This document shows positions 1 through 5,947 of a stretch of DNA of 20,333 bases, piece by piece. The notes under the pieces are model-generated. The model had not been told where the DNA came from. It did no database searches and worked only from the letters and a program-made list of their open reading frames with translations. Origin of the DNA: Prevotella sp. (lineage in GTDB: Bacteria > Bacteroidota > Bacteroidia > Bacteroidales > Bacteroidaceae); NCBI GenBank assembly GCA_020026195.1, contig JAHHQW010000046.1, forward strand, positions 1-20,333, written 5' to 3'. A program made the translations under genes and the position numbers. Each line of letters begins with the position of its first letter. The stretch's first letter is position 1.

Positions 1-140
1 TATAGACTAAATTACTGAACATCAATAGATAAATATATTTTTAAGGGACGACTAATTTAGTTTTTATACATCTCACATTATACATAACCTGTGCTTTCAT
101 CTAAACATGATATATGTTTCCGTACAATAACATATAACAA

Positions 141-175
141 AAAGCCCGGATACTCAATTAAGATATCCGGGCTTT
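141..175 (-). terminator. Rho-independent terminator of the acetate-CoA ligase gene
   Basis: A perfect 12-bp stem (AAAGCCCGGATA at 141-152 pairing with 164-175) with an 11-nt loop lies just after the stop of the minus-strand ligase gene. On the minus strand the stem is followed by a run of five T. The layout is that of an intrinsic terminator. Confidence 0.9.
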
Positions 176-193
176 AATATTCTGTAAATTAAA

Positions 194-2251
194 TTACTTC
201 TCAATCCTTATACGTGCATCTACTGCGATTACGTTGTTTTCATCGGCAAGCAGCGGATTAATATCTATTTCCTTTATTTCCTTAGCATTGTCGAGCATTA
301 CAGACAGACGTACTATAACTTCTGCAAACTTATCTTCATTCAGACCCTTGCAACCGCGTGTACCCTGGATAATCTTGTAAGAACGCAATGAACGAATCAT
401 AGAGTGAGCCTCATCAAATGACAGAGGAGCAAGTCCGTTAGCTACATCCTTCAAAACTTCTACAAAGATACCGCCCATACCGCACAGTACCGTATGACCG
501 AAACGAGGTTCAAACTTAGCACCTACGAAGAGTTCCTTACCGCTAATCATCTTCTGAACCATTACGGCTGTTGCATCCTTAATCTTCATCATGCGGTCGA
601 ACTCAGCTCCCAGCTGTTCAGATGACATGATGTTAAGTGTAACACCACCGACATCACTCTTATGAACAGGACCTACAACCTTAGCAACAACAGGATAACC
701 CATCTTCTCGGCAGCAGCAATCAAGGCAGCCTTGTCGGGAGTAGCCATTTCCGGAACTGTAGGTATACCGGCAGCCTGAAGCAGACCGTTTACTGTCTTC
801 GGACATACATAACCGTCTTCCTTTACGCCGTCAATAATTTCACGAATCTTCTTAACGTCTACGCCGTCAACCTTTTCGGGCTCGGCAGGTTTCGGAGTGT
901 TCATTACCTGTATCAGGGCACGTGCCAGAGTAACCTCGTCAGCAAAGTTTACATGTCCCTTTGCAAGGAAGTCTGCAACTTCTGGTCCGGCAGTATTCAG
1001 ACACGGCAGAATCGGGAATATAGGTTTCTTTGTTTCAAGAATCTTCTTGTGCAGCACATCGTAAGCCTCCCAGAGTTCTACAAGACCCGGAGTACCGAAG
1101 ATTACGAAGATAGCATCAATATCCTTAAACTTATTCTCACAATAATCAATAGCAATACCAAGCTGTTCCGGAGTTCCTGTTGCAAGAATATCTATAGGGT
1201 TAGCAACCGAAGCACCGGGGAAAAGTTCGGCCTTAAGACTGTCAGCCTCAGGACCTTCAATCTTCGGAACATTAAGGTTACCCTTTGAAAGAGCATCTGT
1301 AAGCATAACGCCAGGACCACCGGCATGTGTTACGATGGCAAAATTTCTGCCCTTAACTTCAGGAACAGAGAAGATACATCCCACTGTAGTAAGGTCCTCA
1401 CGTGAGTAACATCTCACGATACCAGCCTTACGGAACAATGCATCAACAGCCGAATCGCTACTTGCAATGGCACCTGTATGTGATGAAGCCGCACGACTTC
1501 CGCTCTCGCTGCTACCAGCCTTTACTGCTGCAATACGACAACCCTTACGGATAAGTGAAGAAGCATGTTTCAGCAGACGCTCAGGATGAGCAATGTTTTC
1601 TATATAAAGGAGTTTAACTTTTGAGTCTCTTTCGGGATCGAAGTTCTCATCCATATATTCGAGAACATCTTCGATACCAATCTGCTTGCCGTTACCGATA
1701 CTCCATACAGAGTTAAACTGCAAACCCTTAATTACAGCAGATTCGAGGATGAACACAGCCGTAGCACCAGAACCTGAGATAAAGTCGGCACCCTTGGGAT
1801 TAAGCTGCGGTATAGGTTTTGTAAACACACTGTGATGCCAGTTTGTAAGCAGACCGATACAGTTAGGACCGATAAGTGCTGCGCCATACTTCTCACAAGT
1901 GTCAAGAATCTGCTGTTCCATTACGGCACCTTCGTGAGTCTCCTCACCGAAGCCGGCAGAAATGATGATGAAAGCCTTTACATTCTTTGTAGCTGCAAGT
2001 TCCTCTACATAACCGGGACAGAATTTAGCTGCTACCACGAGGATGGCAAGGTCGGTATCAGGAATTTCAGATACGTTATGACATACCTTTATACCCTGTA
2101 CTTCGTCGTCCTTAGGATTGACGATACGTATCTCGCCTTTATAATTACCACTCTTCAGATTTCTTACTATTGCACCGCCCGGCTTATTCATATTGTTAGA
2201 ACCTCCTACAACAACAATGCTCTCGGGCTGTAATAATTGTTTGTTTATCAT
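194..2251 (-). CDS. Acetate-CoA ligase (ADP-forming), fused alpha-beta subunits
   Basis: Cytosolic enzyme of the NDP-forming acyl-CoA synthetase family, which interconverts acetyl-CoA + ADP + Pi and acetate + CoA + ATP; in a fermenter it would make ATP while releasing acetate. The 685 residues match the length of fused alpha-beta forms. Domain order: CoA-binding Rossmann fold (about 8-100), succinyl-CoA-ligase-like middle (about 150-455) and C-terminal ATP-grasp domain (about 470-685). The phosphorylatable His of the family is visible as H258 in SRAASSHTGAIA, and GPNCIG at 128-133 is the usual CoA-domain motif. The gene stands alone with its own -7 box about 27 bases upstream and a terminator after the stop. 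The acyl substrate (acetate, propionate or aryl acids) cannot be told from sequence alone; acetate is the default inference. Confidence 0.9.
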   Translation of the reverse strand: MINKQLLQPESIVVVGGSNNMNKPGGAIVRNLKSGNYKGEIRIVNPKDDEVQGIKVCHNVSEIPDTDLAILVVAAKFCPGYVEELAATKNVKAFIIISAGFGEETHEGAVMEQQILDTCEKYGAALIGPNCIGLLTNWHHSVFTKPIPQLNPKGADFISGSGATAVFILESAVIKGLQFNSVWSIGNGKQIGIEDVLEYMDENFDPERDSKVKLLYIENIAHPERLLKHASSLIRKGCRIAAVKAGSSESGSRAASSHTGAIASSDSAVDALFRKAGIVRCYSREDLTTVGCIFSVPEVKGRNFAIVTHAGGPGVMLTDALSKGNLNVPKIEGPEADSLKAELFPGASVANPIDILATGTPEQLGIAIDYCENKFKDIDAIFVIFGTPGLVELWEAYDVLHKKILETKKPIFPILPCLNTAGPEVADFLAKGHVNFADEVTLARALIQVMNTPKPAEPEKVDGVDVKKIREIIDGVKEDGYVCPKTVNGLLQAAGIPTVPEMATPDKAALIAAAEKMGYPVVAKVVGPVHKSDVGGVTLNIMSSEQLGAEFDRMMKIKDATAVMVQKMISGKELFVGAKFEPRFGHTVLCGMGGIFVEVLKDVANGLAPLSFDEAHSMIRSLRSYKIIQGTRGCKGLNEDKFAEVIVRLSVMLDNAKEIKEIDINPLLADENNVIAVDARIRIEK

Positions 2252-2277
2252 ATTGTTTGTATTAGTTTAGCATTTCG

Positions 2278-2285
2278 CAAACTTA
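2278..2285 (-). promoter_or_regulatory. Bacteroidota-type -7 box upstream of the acetate-CoA ligase
   Basis: On the minus strand the sequence is TAAGTTTG, which fits the Bacteroidota -7 consensus TAnnTTTG. It lies 27 bases before the ATG at 2251, giving a leader of roughly 20-25 nt. No clear -33 TTG is seen at the usual spacing. Confidence 0.6.
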
Positions 2286-2320
2286 CGATTTTTTTTTGAT
2301 ACTCATAGTTAAAAAGCAAC

Positions 2321-2416
2321 AAAAAAAGCAGTCATAAACGATTTTCATTACTTTTTTCTCTTGTTTTATTACTTTTTGCAAGAGATAACAAGTATATGCC
2401 AACCGGCTATGACTGC
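2321..2416 (-). terminator. Branched, long-loop terminator after the EndoI gene
   Basis: On the minus strand GCAGTCATA (complement of 2408-2416) pairs perfectly with TATGACTGC (complement of 2328-2336), and the second arm is followed directly by seven T. The 71-nt apical region holds a second perfect 7-bp hairpin (2357-2363 with 2379-2385). A terminator function fits the position after the nuclease stop and the T run. The long, branched loop is unusual for a plain terminator. Confidence 0.6.
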
Positions 2417-2448
2417 CTTCTATTTAAGTCAGGAACTAATGTTTCCCG

Positions 2449-3429
2449 TTAGTTTACCAGTACTTTCTTTCCGTTCTTTATCACGATGCCTCTGTAGTTC
2501 TCATCTACTTCACGACCCATGATGTCGTAAATTTTTCCGTTGTACAGGTCTTCTGCCTCTATCTCTTCCACTGCTGAGTTTTCAGGATTCTCCACATAGT
2601 TGTCGTAGCTGAAAGCATCGTTCTTGTACTTTCCCCATATATACTGCTCCAGTCCGGGATAATCAATAAACGGATTACGGTTGTGCTGCACCTTGTAAGC
2701 CTCGTTGTTGCGAGTTATTTCCTTCTCGCTCACGGGATCTTCGGCAGCCCAGCGCAGAAGCATCTCGATAGCCCATGCAGTGTACACATTATAACTGTCA
2801 CCGCTCAGCATAGGGGAGTTCCAGCCAGCAATCTTATCTTCATAACTTGTAGCCATGTAGAAATATGTACGTGCCAGATCGCCCTTATATTCGTCATTGG
2901 GTTCGAACACCTTACCAGAATAACCTGAAATCTTACTGTTACCCCACTTGCTGAAGTTATTGTGCGACCCCTTGAAAGAACTTCCTACTTCACCATAAGG
3001 CAGACTGCTGCGCTGTCCGTTAATCCATGAATCTGTAGGATATATATGGTGGATGTCACTGTTCATTGGTTCTACCTTTCCGCCAAACCAGCTCTTCGGG
3101 AAAGAGTGCTCGCGATTGTAATTATCGCCTTCGCGCTTGTAGTTTCCGTGACACTCGTCAGGGCCTATTCTGTAGTTGGTCATATCCGAATACATATCCC
3201 ACAGCTTACCATCAGGACGCTTGTCGGTCTTGTAATAAGCGTTGTACAGTTCATTGTAACCCGTACCTTTAGTAATCTTTATAATCTTGTGCATTGCAGT
3301 CTTCAGACTGCTACCCTTTTTACCATCAGCATCCTGATAATACCTTCCTGTATTATTAGGTCCCTGTGCCCATGCCGTTACTGCTAATAATAGCATACCG
3401 GCAACAAATGAAATTTTCTTTCTAAACAT
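2449..3429 (-). CDS. Secreted endonuclease I family nuclease
   Basis: A 326-residue exported nuclease of the EndoI/NucM (bba-Me finger) family, expected to degrade DNA outside the cytoplasm. A signal peptide is clear (MFRKKISFVAGMLLLAVTAWAQ, cleavage near residue 22). The core motifs are NREHSFPKSWF at 105-115 and DIHHIYPTDSWINGQRSS at 125-142, which carry the catalytic His and the metal-binding Asn/Arg of the family. The last 30 residues have the form I-Y-D-I-M-G-R-E-V ... GIVIKNGKKVLV, like the short type A sorting tails of Prevotella secreted proteins; this suggests type IX secretion or surface anchoring (inference). It sits in its own unit between rfbA and the acetate-CoA ligase, with a terminator after it. 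I find no convincing -7 box upstream. Confidence 0.9.
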   Translation of the reverse strand: MFRKKISFVAGMLLLAVTAWAQGPNNTGRYYQDADGKKGSSLKTAMHKIIKITKGTGYNELYNAYYKTDKRPDGKLWDMYSDMTNYRIGPDECHGNYKREGDNYNREHSFPKSWFGGKVEPMNSDIHHIYPTDSWINGQRSSLPYGEVGSSFKGSHNNFSKWGNSKISGYSGKVFEPNDEYKGDLARTYFYMATSYEDKIAGWNSPMLSGDSYNVYTAWAIEMLLRWAAEDPVSEKEITRNNEAYKVQHNRNPFIDYPGLEQYIWGKYKNDAFSYDNYVENPENSAVEEIEAEDLYNGKIYDIMGREVDENYRGIVIKNGKKVLVN

Positions 3430-3611
3430 TTTACCTATTGTTAATAATCTTATTTTCTACCTATTTATTCTAAGTTTGTAATCTGAATAAACGTAACGGA
3501 ACAACATCCTTTAATCGAAATATATCGTAATGCGTCAGGCTTCATCGTCCATTAAAAATCATTTATTCGCTCTAAGTCAGACACTCCTGTCTTCGTTTAT
3601 ATATTTTTAAA
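3430..3611. other. Intergenic stretch upstream of the EndoI gene
   Basis: Together with the terminator at 3612-3645 and the bases up to 3731, this fills the 302-bp gap between rfbA and the nuclease gene. I see no coding potential or RNA gene. It must hold the nuclease promoter on the minus strand, but no good TAnnTTTG box is visible there. Confidence 0.5.
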
Positions 3612-3645
3612 GGCTGGAAGTAAACACATCAGTTTACCTCCTGCC
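3612..3645 (-). terminator. Hairpin downstream of rfbA, likely terminator
   Basis: Two 14-nt arms (3612-3625 and 3632-3645) enclose a 6-nt loop. On the minus strand ten of the pairs nearest the loop are unbroken (one is G-U), with one mismatch further out. The following bases are CTTTAAAAAT, a weak T tract. It lies 87 bases after the rfbA stop, so it probably ends that transcript. Confidence 0.55.
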
Positions 3646-3731
3646 CAAAAGTTTCTATCTGAAACAAGTTCTGAGAGCAGTAAGCAGAAAAAGACCTGTA
3701 TCTGTCTTATGCTCCTTGAATCTTATAAGAA

Positions 3732-4604
3732 TTACTTATCTATCAGGTCGAGAAGGTAGCGACCATACTGGTTCTTCTTCATCGGCTCTGCTACCTCACG
3801 CAGCTTGTCAGCAGTAATCCAGCGTTTGTTGTATGCTATTGCCTCAAGACATGCAATCTTCAGTCCCTGGCGCTTTTCTATAACTTCTACGAATGTAGAT
3901 GCCTCGCTGAGTGAGTCATGTGTTCCAGTATCAAGCCATGCAAATCCACGACCCAAACGCTTCAGTTTCAGACTGTCCTGTTCAAGGAATGCCTGATTAA
4001 CAGATGTAATTTCCAGTTCACCGCGTGCAGAAGGCTTTACATTCTCTGCCACTTCCACAACCTTGTTAGGATAGAAGTACAGTCCAACAACGGCATAGTT
4101 TGATTTCGGCTCTTTCGGTTTCTCCACGATGCTAAGTACGTTGTCGTCATCATCAATCTCAGCAACTCCGTAACGTTCGGGATCCTTTACCCAGTAGCCA
4201 AACACTGTAGCCTTACCCTTATCTGCATTAGCTACAGCCTCGTGCAGCATGTCTGTGAAATGACTGCCGTAGAAAATATTATCGCCAAGCACCAGGCATG
4301 CTGTATCGCTGCCGATAAATTCCTTACCTATAATGAAAGCCTGTGCCAGTCCGTCGGGCGAAGGCTGTTCTGCATATTCAAATTTTACTCCGAAGTCACT
4401 TCCGTCGCCAAGCAGACGCTTAAATCCGGGCAGGTCACTCGGTGTAGAGATGATGAGTATTTCCCTTATATCTGCAAGCATAAGCACAGAGATGGGATAA
4501 TAAATCATCGGTTTGTCAAATATGGGCAGCATCTGTTTGCTAACCCCTTTTGTTATAGGATAGAGGCGTGTTCCGCTTCCTCCTGCCAGTACTATACCTT
4601 TCAT
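3732..4604 (-). CDS. rfbA: Glucose-1-phosphate thymidylyltransferase
   Basis: Cytosolic nucleotidyltransferase that joins dTTP and glucose-1-phosphate to give dTDP-glucose, the first step towards dTDP-L-rhamnose and other dTDP-sugars of surface polysaccharides. At 290 residues it has the usual RmlA length. The N-terminal signature GIVLAGGSGTRLYP (3-16) is the nucleotide-binding loop, QMLPIFDKPMIYYP follows at 24-37, the metal-binding Asp is D108 in LVLGDNIFYG, and WLDTGTHDSLSEA near residue 220 is the typical RmlA sugar-site segment. The gene has its own strong promoter (4644-4673) and a hairpin downstream. No rfbB, rfbC or rfbD lies beside it, so the rest of the pathway must be encoded elsewhere. 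Confidence 0.95.
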   Translation of the reverse strand: MKGIVLAGGSGTRLYPITKGVSKQMLPIFDKPMIYYPISVLMLADIREILIISTPSDLPGFKRLLGDGSDFGVKFEYAEQPSPDGLAQAFIIGKEFIGSDTACLVLGDNIFYGSHFTDMLHEAVANADKGKATVFGYWVKDPERYGVAEIDDDDNVLSIVEKPKEPKSNYAVVGLYFYPNKVVEVAENVKPSARGELEITSVNQAFLEQDSLKLKRLGRGFAWLDTGTHDSLSEASTFVEVIEKRQGLKIACLEAIAYNKRWITADKLREVAEPMKKNQYGRYLLDLIDK

Positions 4605-4643
4605 AATATTATCTTTTTAGTTCTGTTCGTTCTTTTTTCCGCG

Positions 4644-4673
4644 CAAAGATAATGATTATTTGTTTAAAAACAA
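4644..4673 (-). promoter_or_regulatory. rfbA promoter (-33 TTG, -7 TATCTTTG)
   Basis: On the minus strand TTG (4671-4673) is separated by exactly 19 bases from TATCTTTG (4644-4651). This is a near-ideal Bacteroidota sigma-ABfr type promoter. It lies about 40 bases before the rfbA ATG. Confidence 0.8.
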
Positions 4674-4799
4674 CTAAATGGCATATTAAAACAAACAGTA
4701 TGCAGAATGACCGACATTTATAAACCTTCAGTTACTTTTCGCAATTGTTATTTAATTTTGATTAACTGTCAGCACATGGTATTTCAATTGCTTATGCCG

Positions 4800-4827
4800 T
4801 TGATTTGCCAAAAGATATGTATCTTTG
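4800..4827 (+). promoter_or_regulatory. Promoter of the rhodanese gene
   Basis: TATCTTTG at 4820-4827 fits the Bacteroidota -7 box and TTG at 4800-4802 lies 17 bases upstream. The ATG is 31 bases downstream. Together with the rfbA promoter it forms a divergent intergenic region of 254 bp. Confidence 0.7.
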
Positions 4828-4858
4828 CATCGGAAAGTATAGAAAACTATTATTTTAA

Positions 4859-5257
4859 ATGAAACAACTTATTATGATTTTACTTACAGCCGCAACAACC
4901 TTCGCATTCGGCTGTGCTGCCGACGACGGCATAGAAGTTATCAATGCGGAAGAATTTGCAGAGGCAGTGAAGAGCGATACCACAGCCGTAATCATTGACG
5001 TACGTACCGCAGAGGAGTACGCAGAGGGACATTTAGAAGGTGCATTGAACATTGACATCAAGAACGAAGCTGAATTTGACAACTGCATAAAGAATTTAAA
5101 GAAAAGCTGTACTTATTATGTGTACTGCCGCAGCGGACGCAGAAGTCACAAGGCTGCCACTAAAATTCAGGCTGCCGGCTTCAAGGCTATAGACATGGAA
5201 GGCGGTATCATTGCATGGAAGGATGCAAAACTGCCTGTTGAAGTTTCTGTAAAATAA
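4859..5257 (+). CDS. Exported single-domain rhodanese-like protein
   Basis: A 132-residue protein with an N-terminal signal sequence (about 1-18) and one rhodanese domain (about 26-130), so it should act in the periplasm or at a membrane. The active-site loop is intact: C90 in YVYCRSGRRSHKAA matches the C-x-x-G-x-R cradle that carries a persulfide in sulfurtransferases. IIDVRTAEEYAEGHLEGALNI (45-65) is the conserved CDC25-like segment before it. C19 could be a lipoprotein cysteine, but the residues before it (A-F-G) make a poor lipobox, so ordinary signal cleavage is equally possible. The gene is monocistronic: it has its own promoter and a 17-bp terminator stem. The substrate is unknown; thiosulfate sulfurtransferase or a role in redox or sulfur relay are the family options. 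Confidence 0.9.
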   Translation: MKQLIMILLTAATTFAFGCAADDGIEVINAEEFAEAVKSDTTAVIIDVRTAEEYAEGHLEGALNIDIKNEAEFDNCIKNLKKSCTYYVYCRSGRRSHKAATKIQAAGFKAIDMEGGIIAWKDAKLPVEVSVK

Positions 5258-5278
5258 TTTTTTAATTTTTCTGACAGA

Positions 5279-5326
5279 AATACTCCCGATACATGTGCAT
5301 TCTGAGTGCCATGTATCGGGAGTATT
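5279..5326 (+). terminator. Strong terminator of the rhodanese gene
   Basis: A perfect 17-bp inverted repeat (5279-5295 with 5310-5326) with a 14-nt loop begins 22 bases after the stop codon and is followed by GTTTTATT. It is the longest perfect terminator stem in the window. Confidence 0.9.
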
Positions 5327-5580
5327 GTTTTATTATGTACTGAAATAAAACACCGTATAAACTATTTTAATGCCTTTCCCCGATTATTTGATACATATTA
5401 GGTTGAAAACTAAATACCTTTTAAACTTGTTTTACTGCAAATATAGTAAGTTATCACAATAAACTCACATGAGACTGTTCGCAATGTAACGTGAGACAGC
5501 ATGCAGACATACGTGTTCCACAGTTACAGACTATATATGTTTGATGTTCTAAAAACCCGTTTACGGAATTTAATCAGCGC
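5327..5580. other. Gene-free AT-rich stretch at the left edge of the accessory patch
   Basis: I see no gene, RNA or strong hairpin here. The last 30 or so bases before 5581 resemble, imperfectly, the bases just outside the right-hand repeat when read on the opposite strand, so the left repeat may be part of a longer, decayed element. Confidence 0.4.
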
Positions 5581-5599
5581 ATATTTAACTTTGCCAATG
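5581..5599 (+). repeat. Left copy of a 19-bp inverted repeat
   Basis: The bases atatttaactttgccaatg are the exact reverse complement of 8457-8475. Similarity continues outward in weaker form (c-ctg--tt and an attcc block). The copy holds TAACTTTG (5586-5593), which also fits the -7 promoter consensus reading rightward, so part of the conservation could be promoter function. Read on the minus strand it supplies the last codons and stop of the transposase remnant. Confidence 0.8.
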
Positions 5600-5827
5600 A
5601 ATATCCTTCACAATCCTATCCCTGATTGCGTTGCACAGATATGAGGTTATCTTACGTCTGTCATTGTATTGTATGCAAGAAACGATATTGGGAATTTCTT
5701 TTCTAAATTCATGCAATTTAGAAAACAGCAAGGATTCACTGTCAATTCCTATTGCTTCTGAAACCATATTCAACGCAATTATCTGTCATTTGCTTGCATA
5801 TGTTAAGAAATATTGCGAATATTGCAT
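5585..5827 (-). pseudogene. Remnant of an IS982-type DDE transposase (N-terminal region)
   Basis: The minus strand reads from ATG at 5827 through an in-frame TGA at 5786-5788 and on to a stop at 5585. The part after the TGA, IIALNMVSEAIGIDSESLLF and then LHEFRKEIPN and YNDRRK, has the layout I know from the N-terminal region of IS982-like transposases: an 'IIAL...E..GIDSE..LF' helix, then 'P.lv....yN.RRk', just before the first catalytic Asp. The reading stops at VKDI, where such proteins go on to the DDE domain, and is replaced by the His-Trp-Gln-Ser-stop tail of the 19-bp repeat. So the gene has both a nonsense codon and a 3' truncation. The family call is from memory and not proven; a small unrelated ORF is the alternative. 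Confidence 0.5.
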
Positions 5828-5925
5828 ATAGGTTGTGCTTAGTTTGATTGAGAATTGAAAGTTTAAGTACTTCTAATTCACTAATAATCAGCAATATAAA
5901 GACTTTTATACATGTTTATTTTGTC

Positions 5926-5944
5926 AATTTAATTTCGCCAAAGG
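5926..5944 (+). promoter_or_regulatory. Repeat-like box in front of the barrel gene
   Basis: The segment aatttaatttcgccaaagg just before the barrel ATG at 5948 is similar to the two 19-bp repeats, and the bases gggttat after it are shared with the minus strand of the right-hand copy. It includes TAATTTCG, a one-base departure from the -7 consensus. If it were the promoter, the leader would be only a few bases long, so it may instead be a leader or ribosome-binding segment. Confidence 0.4.
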
Positions 5945-5947
5945 GTT

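Noticed and set aside
103..119. Short palindrome AAACAT-5-ATGTTT near the left edge
   Set aside because: Six-base arms in AT-rich sequence, with no T run, no nearby start and no partner copy in the window.
662..1288. A 208-codon plus-strand open frame
   Set aside because: Antisense to the acetate-CoA ligase, whose motifs are complete; the predicted protein resembles nothing and is Asn/Leu/Ser/Tyr-rich as expected from a shadow.
3471..3478. TAAGTTTG on the plus strand, a perfect -7 box
   Set aside because: No plus-strand gene or RNA follows it; only antisense of intergenic sequence and rfbA lies downstream, so it is probably a chance match.
5631..5831. A plus-strand 66-codon frame upstream of the barrel that could be a bacteriocin precursor
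   Set aside because: It starts at TTG, has no Gly-Gly leader motif, and is antisense to the transposase-like remnant, which has the more protein-like composition.
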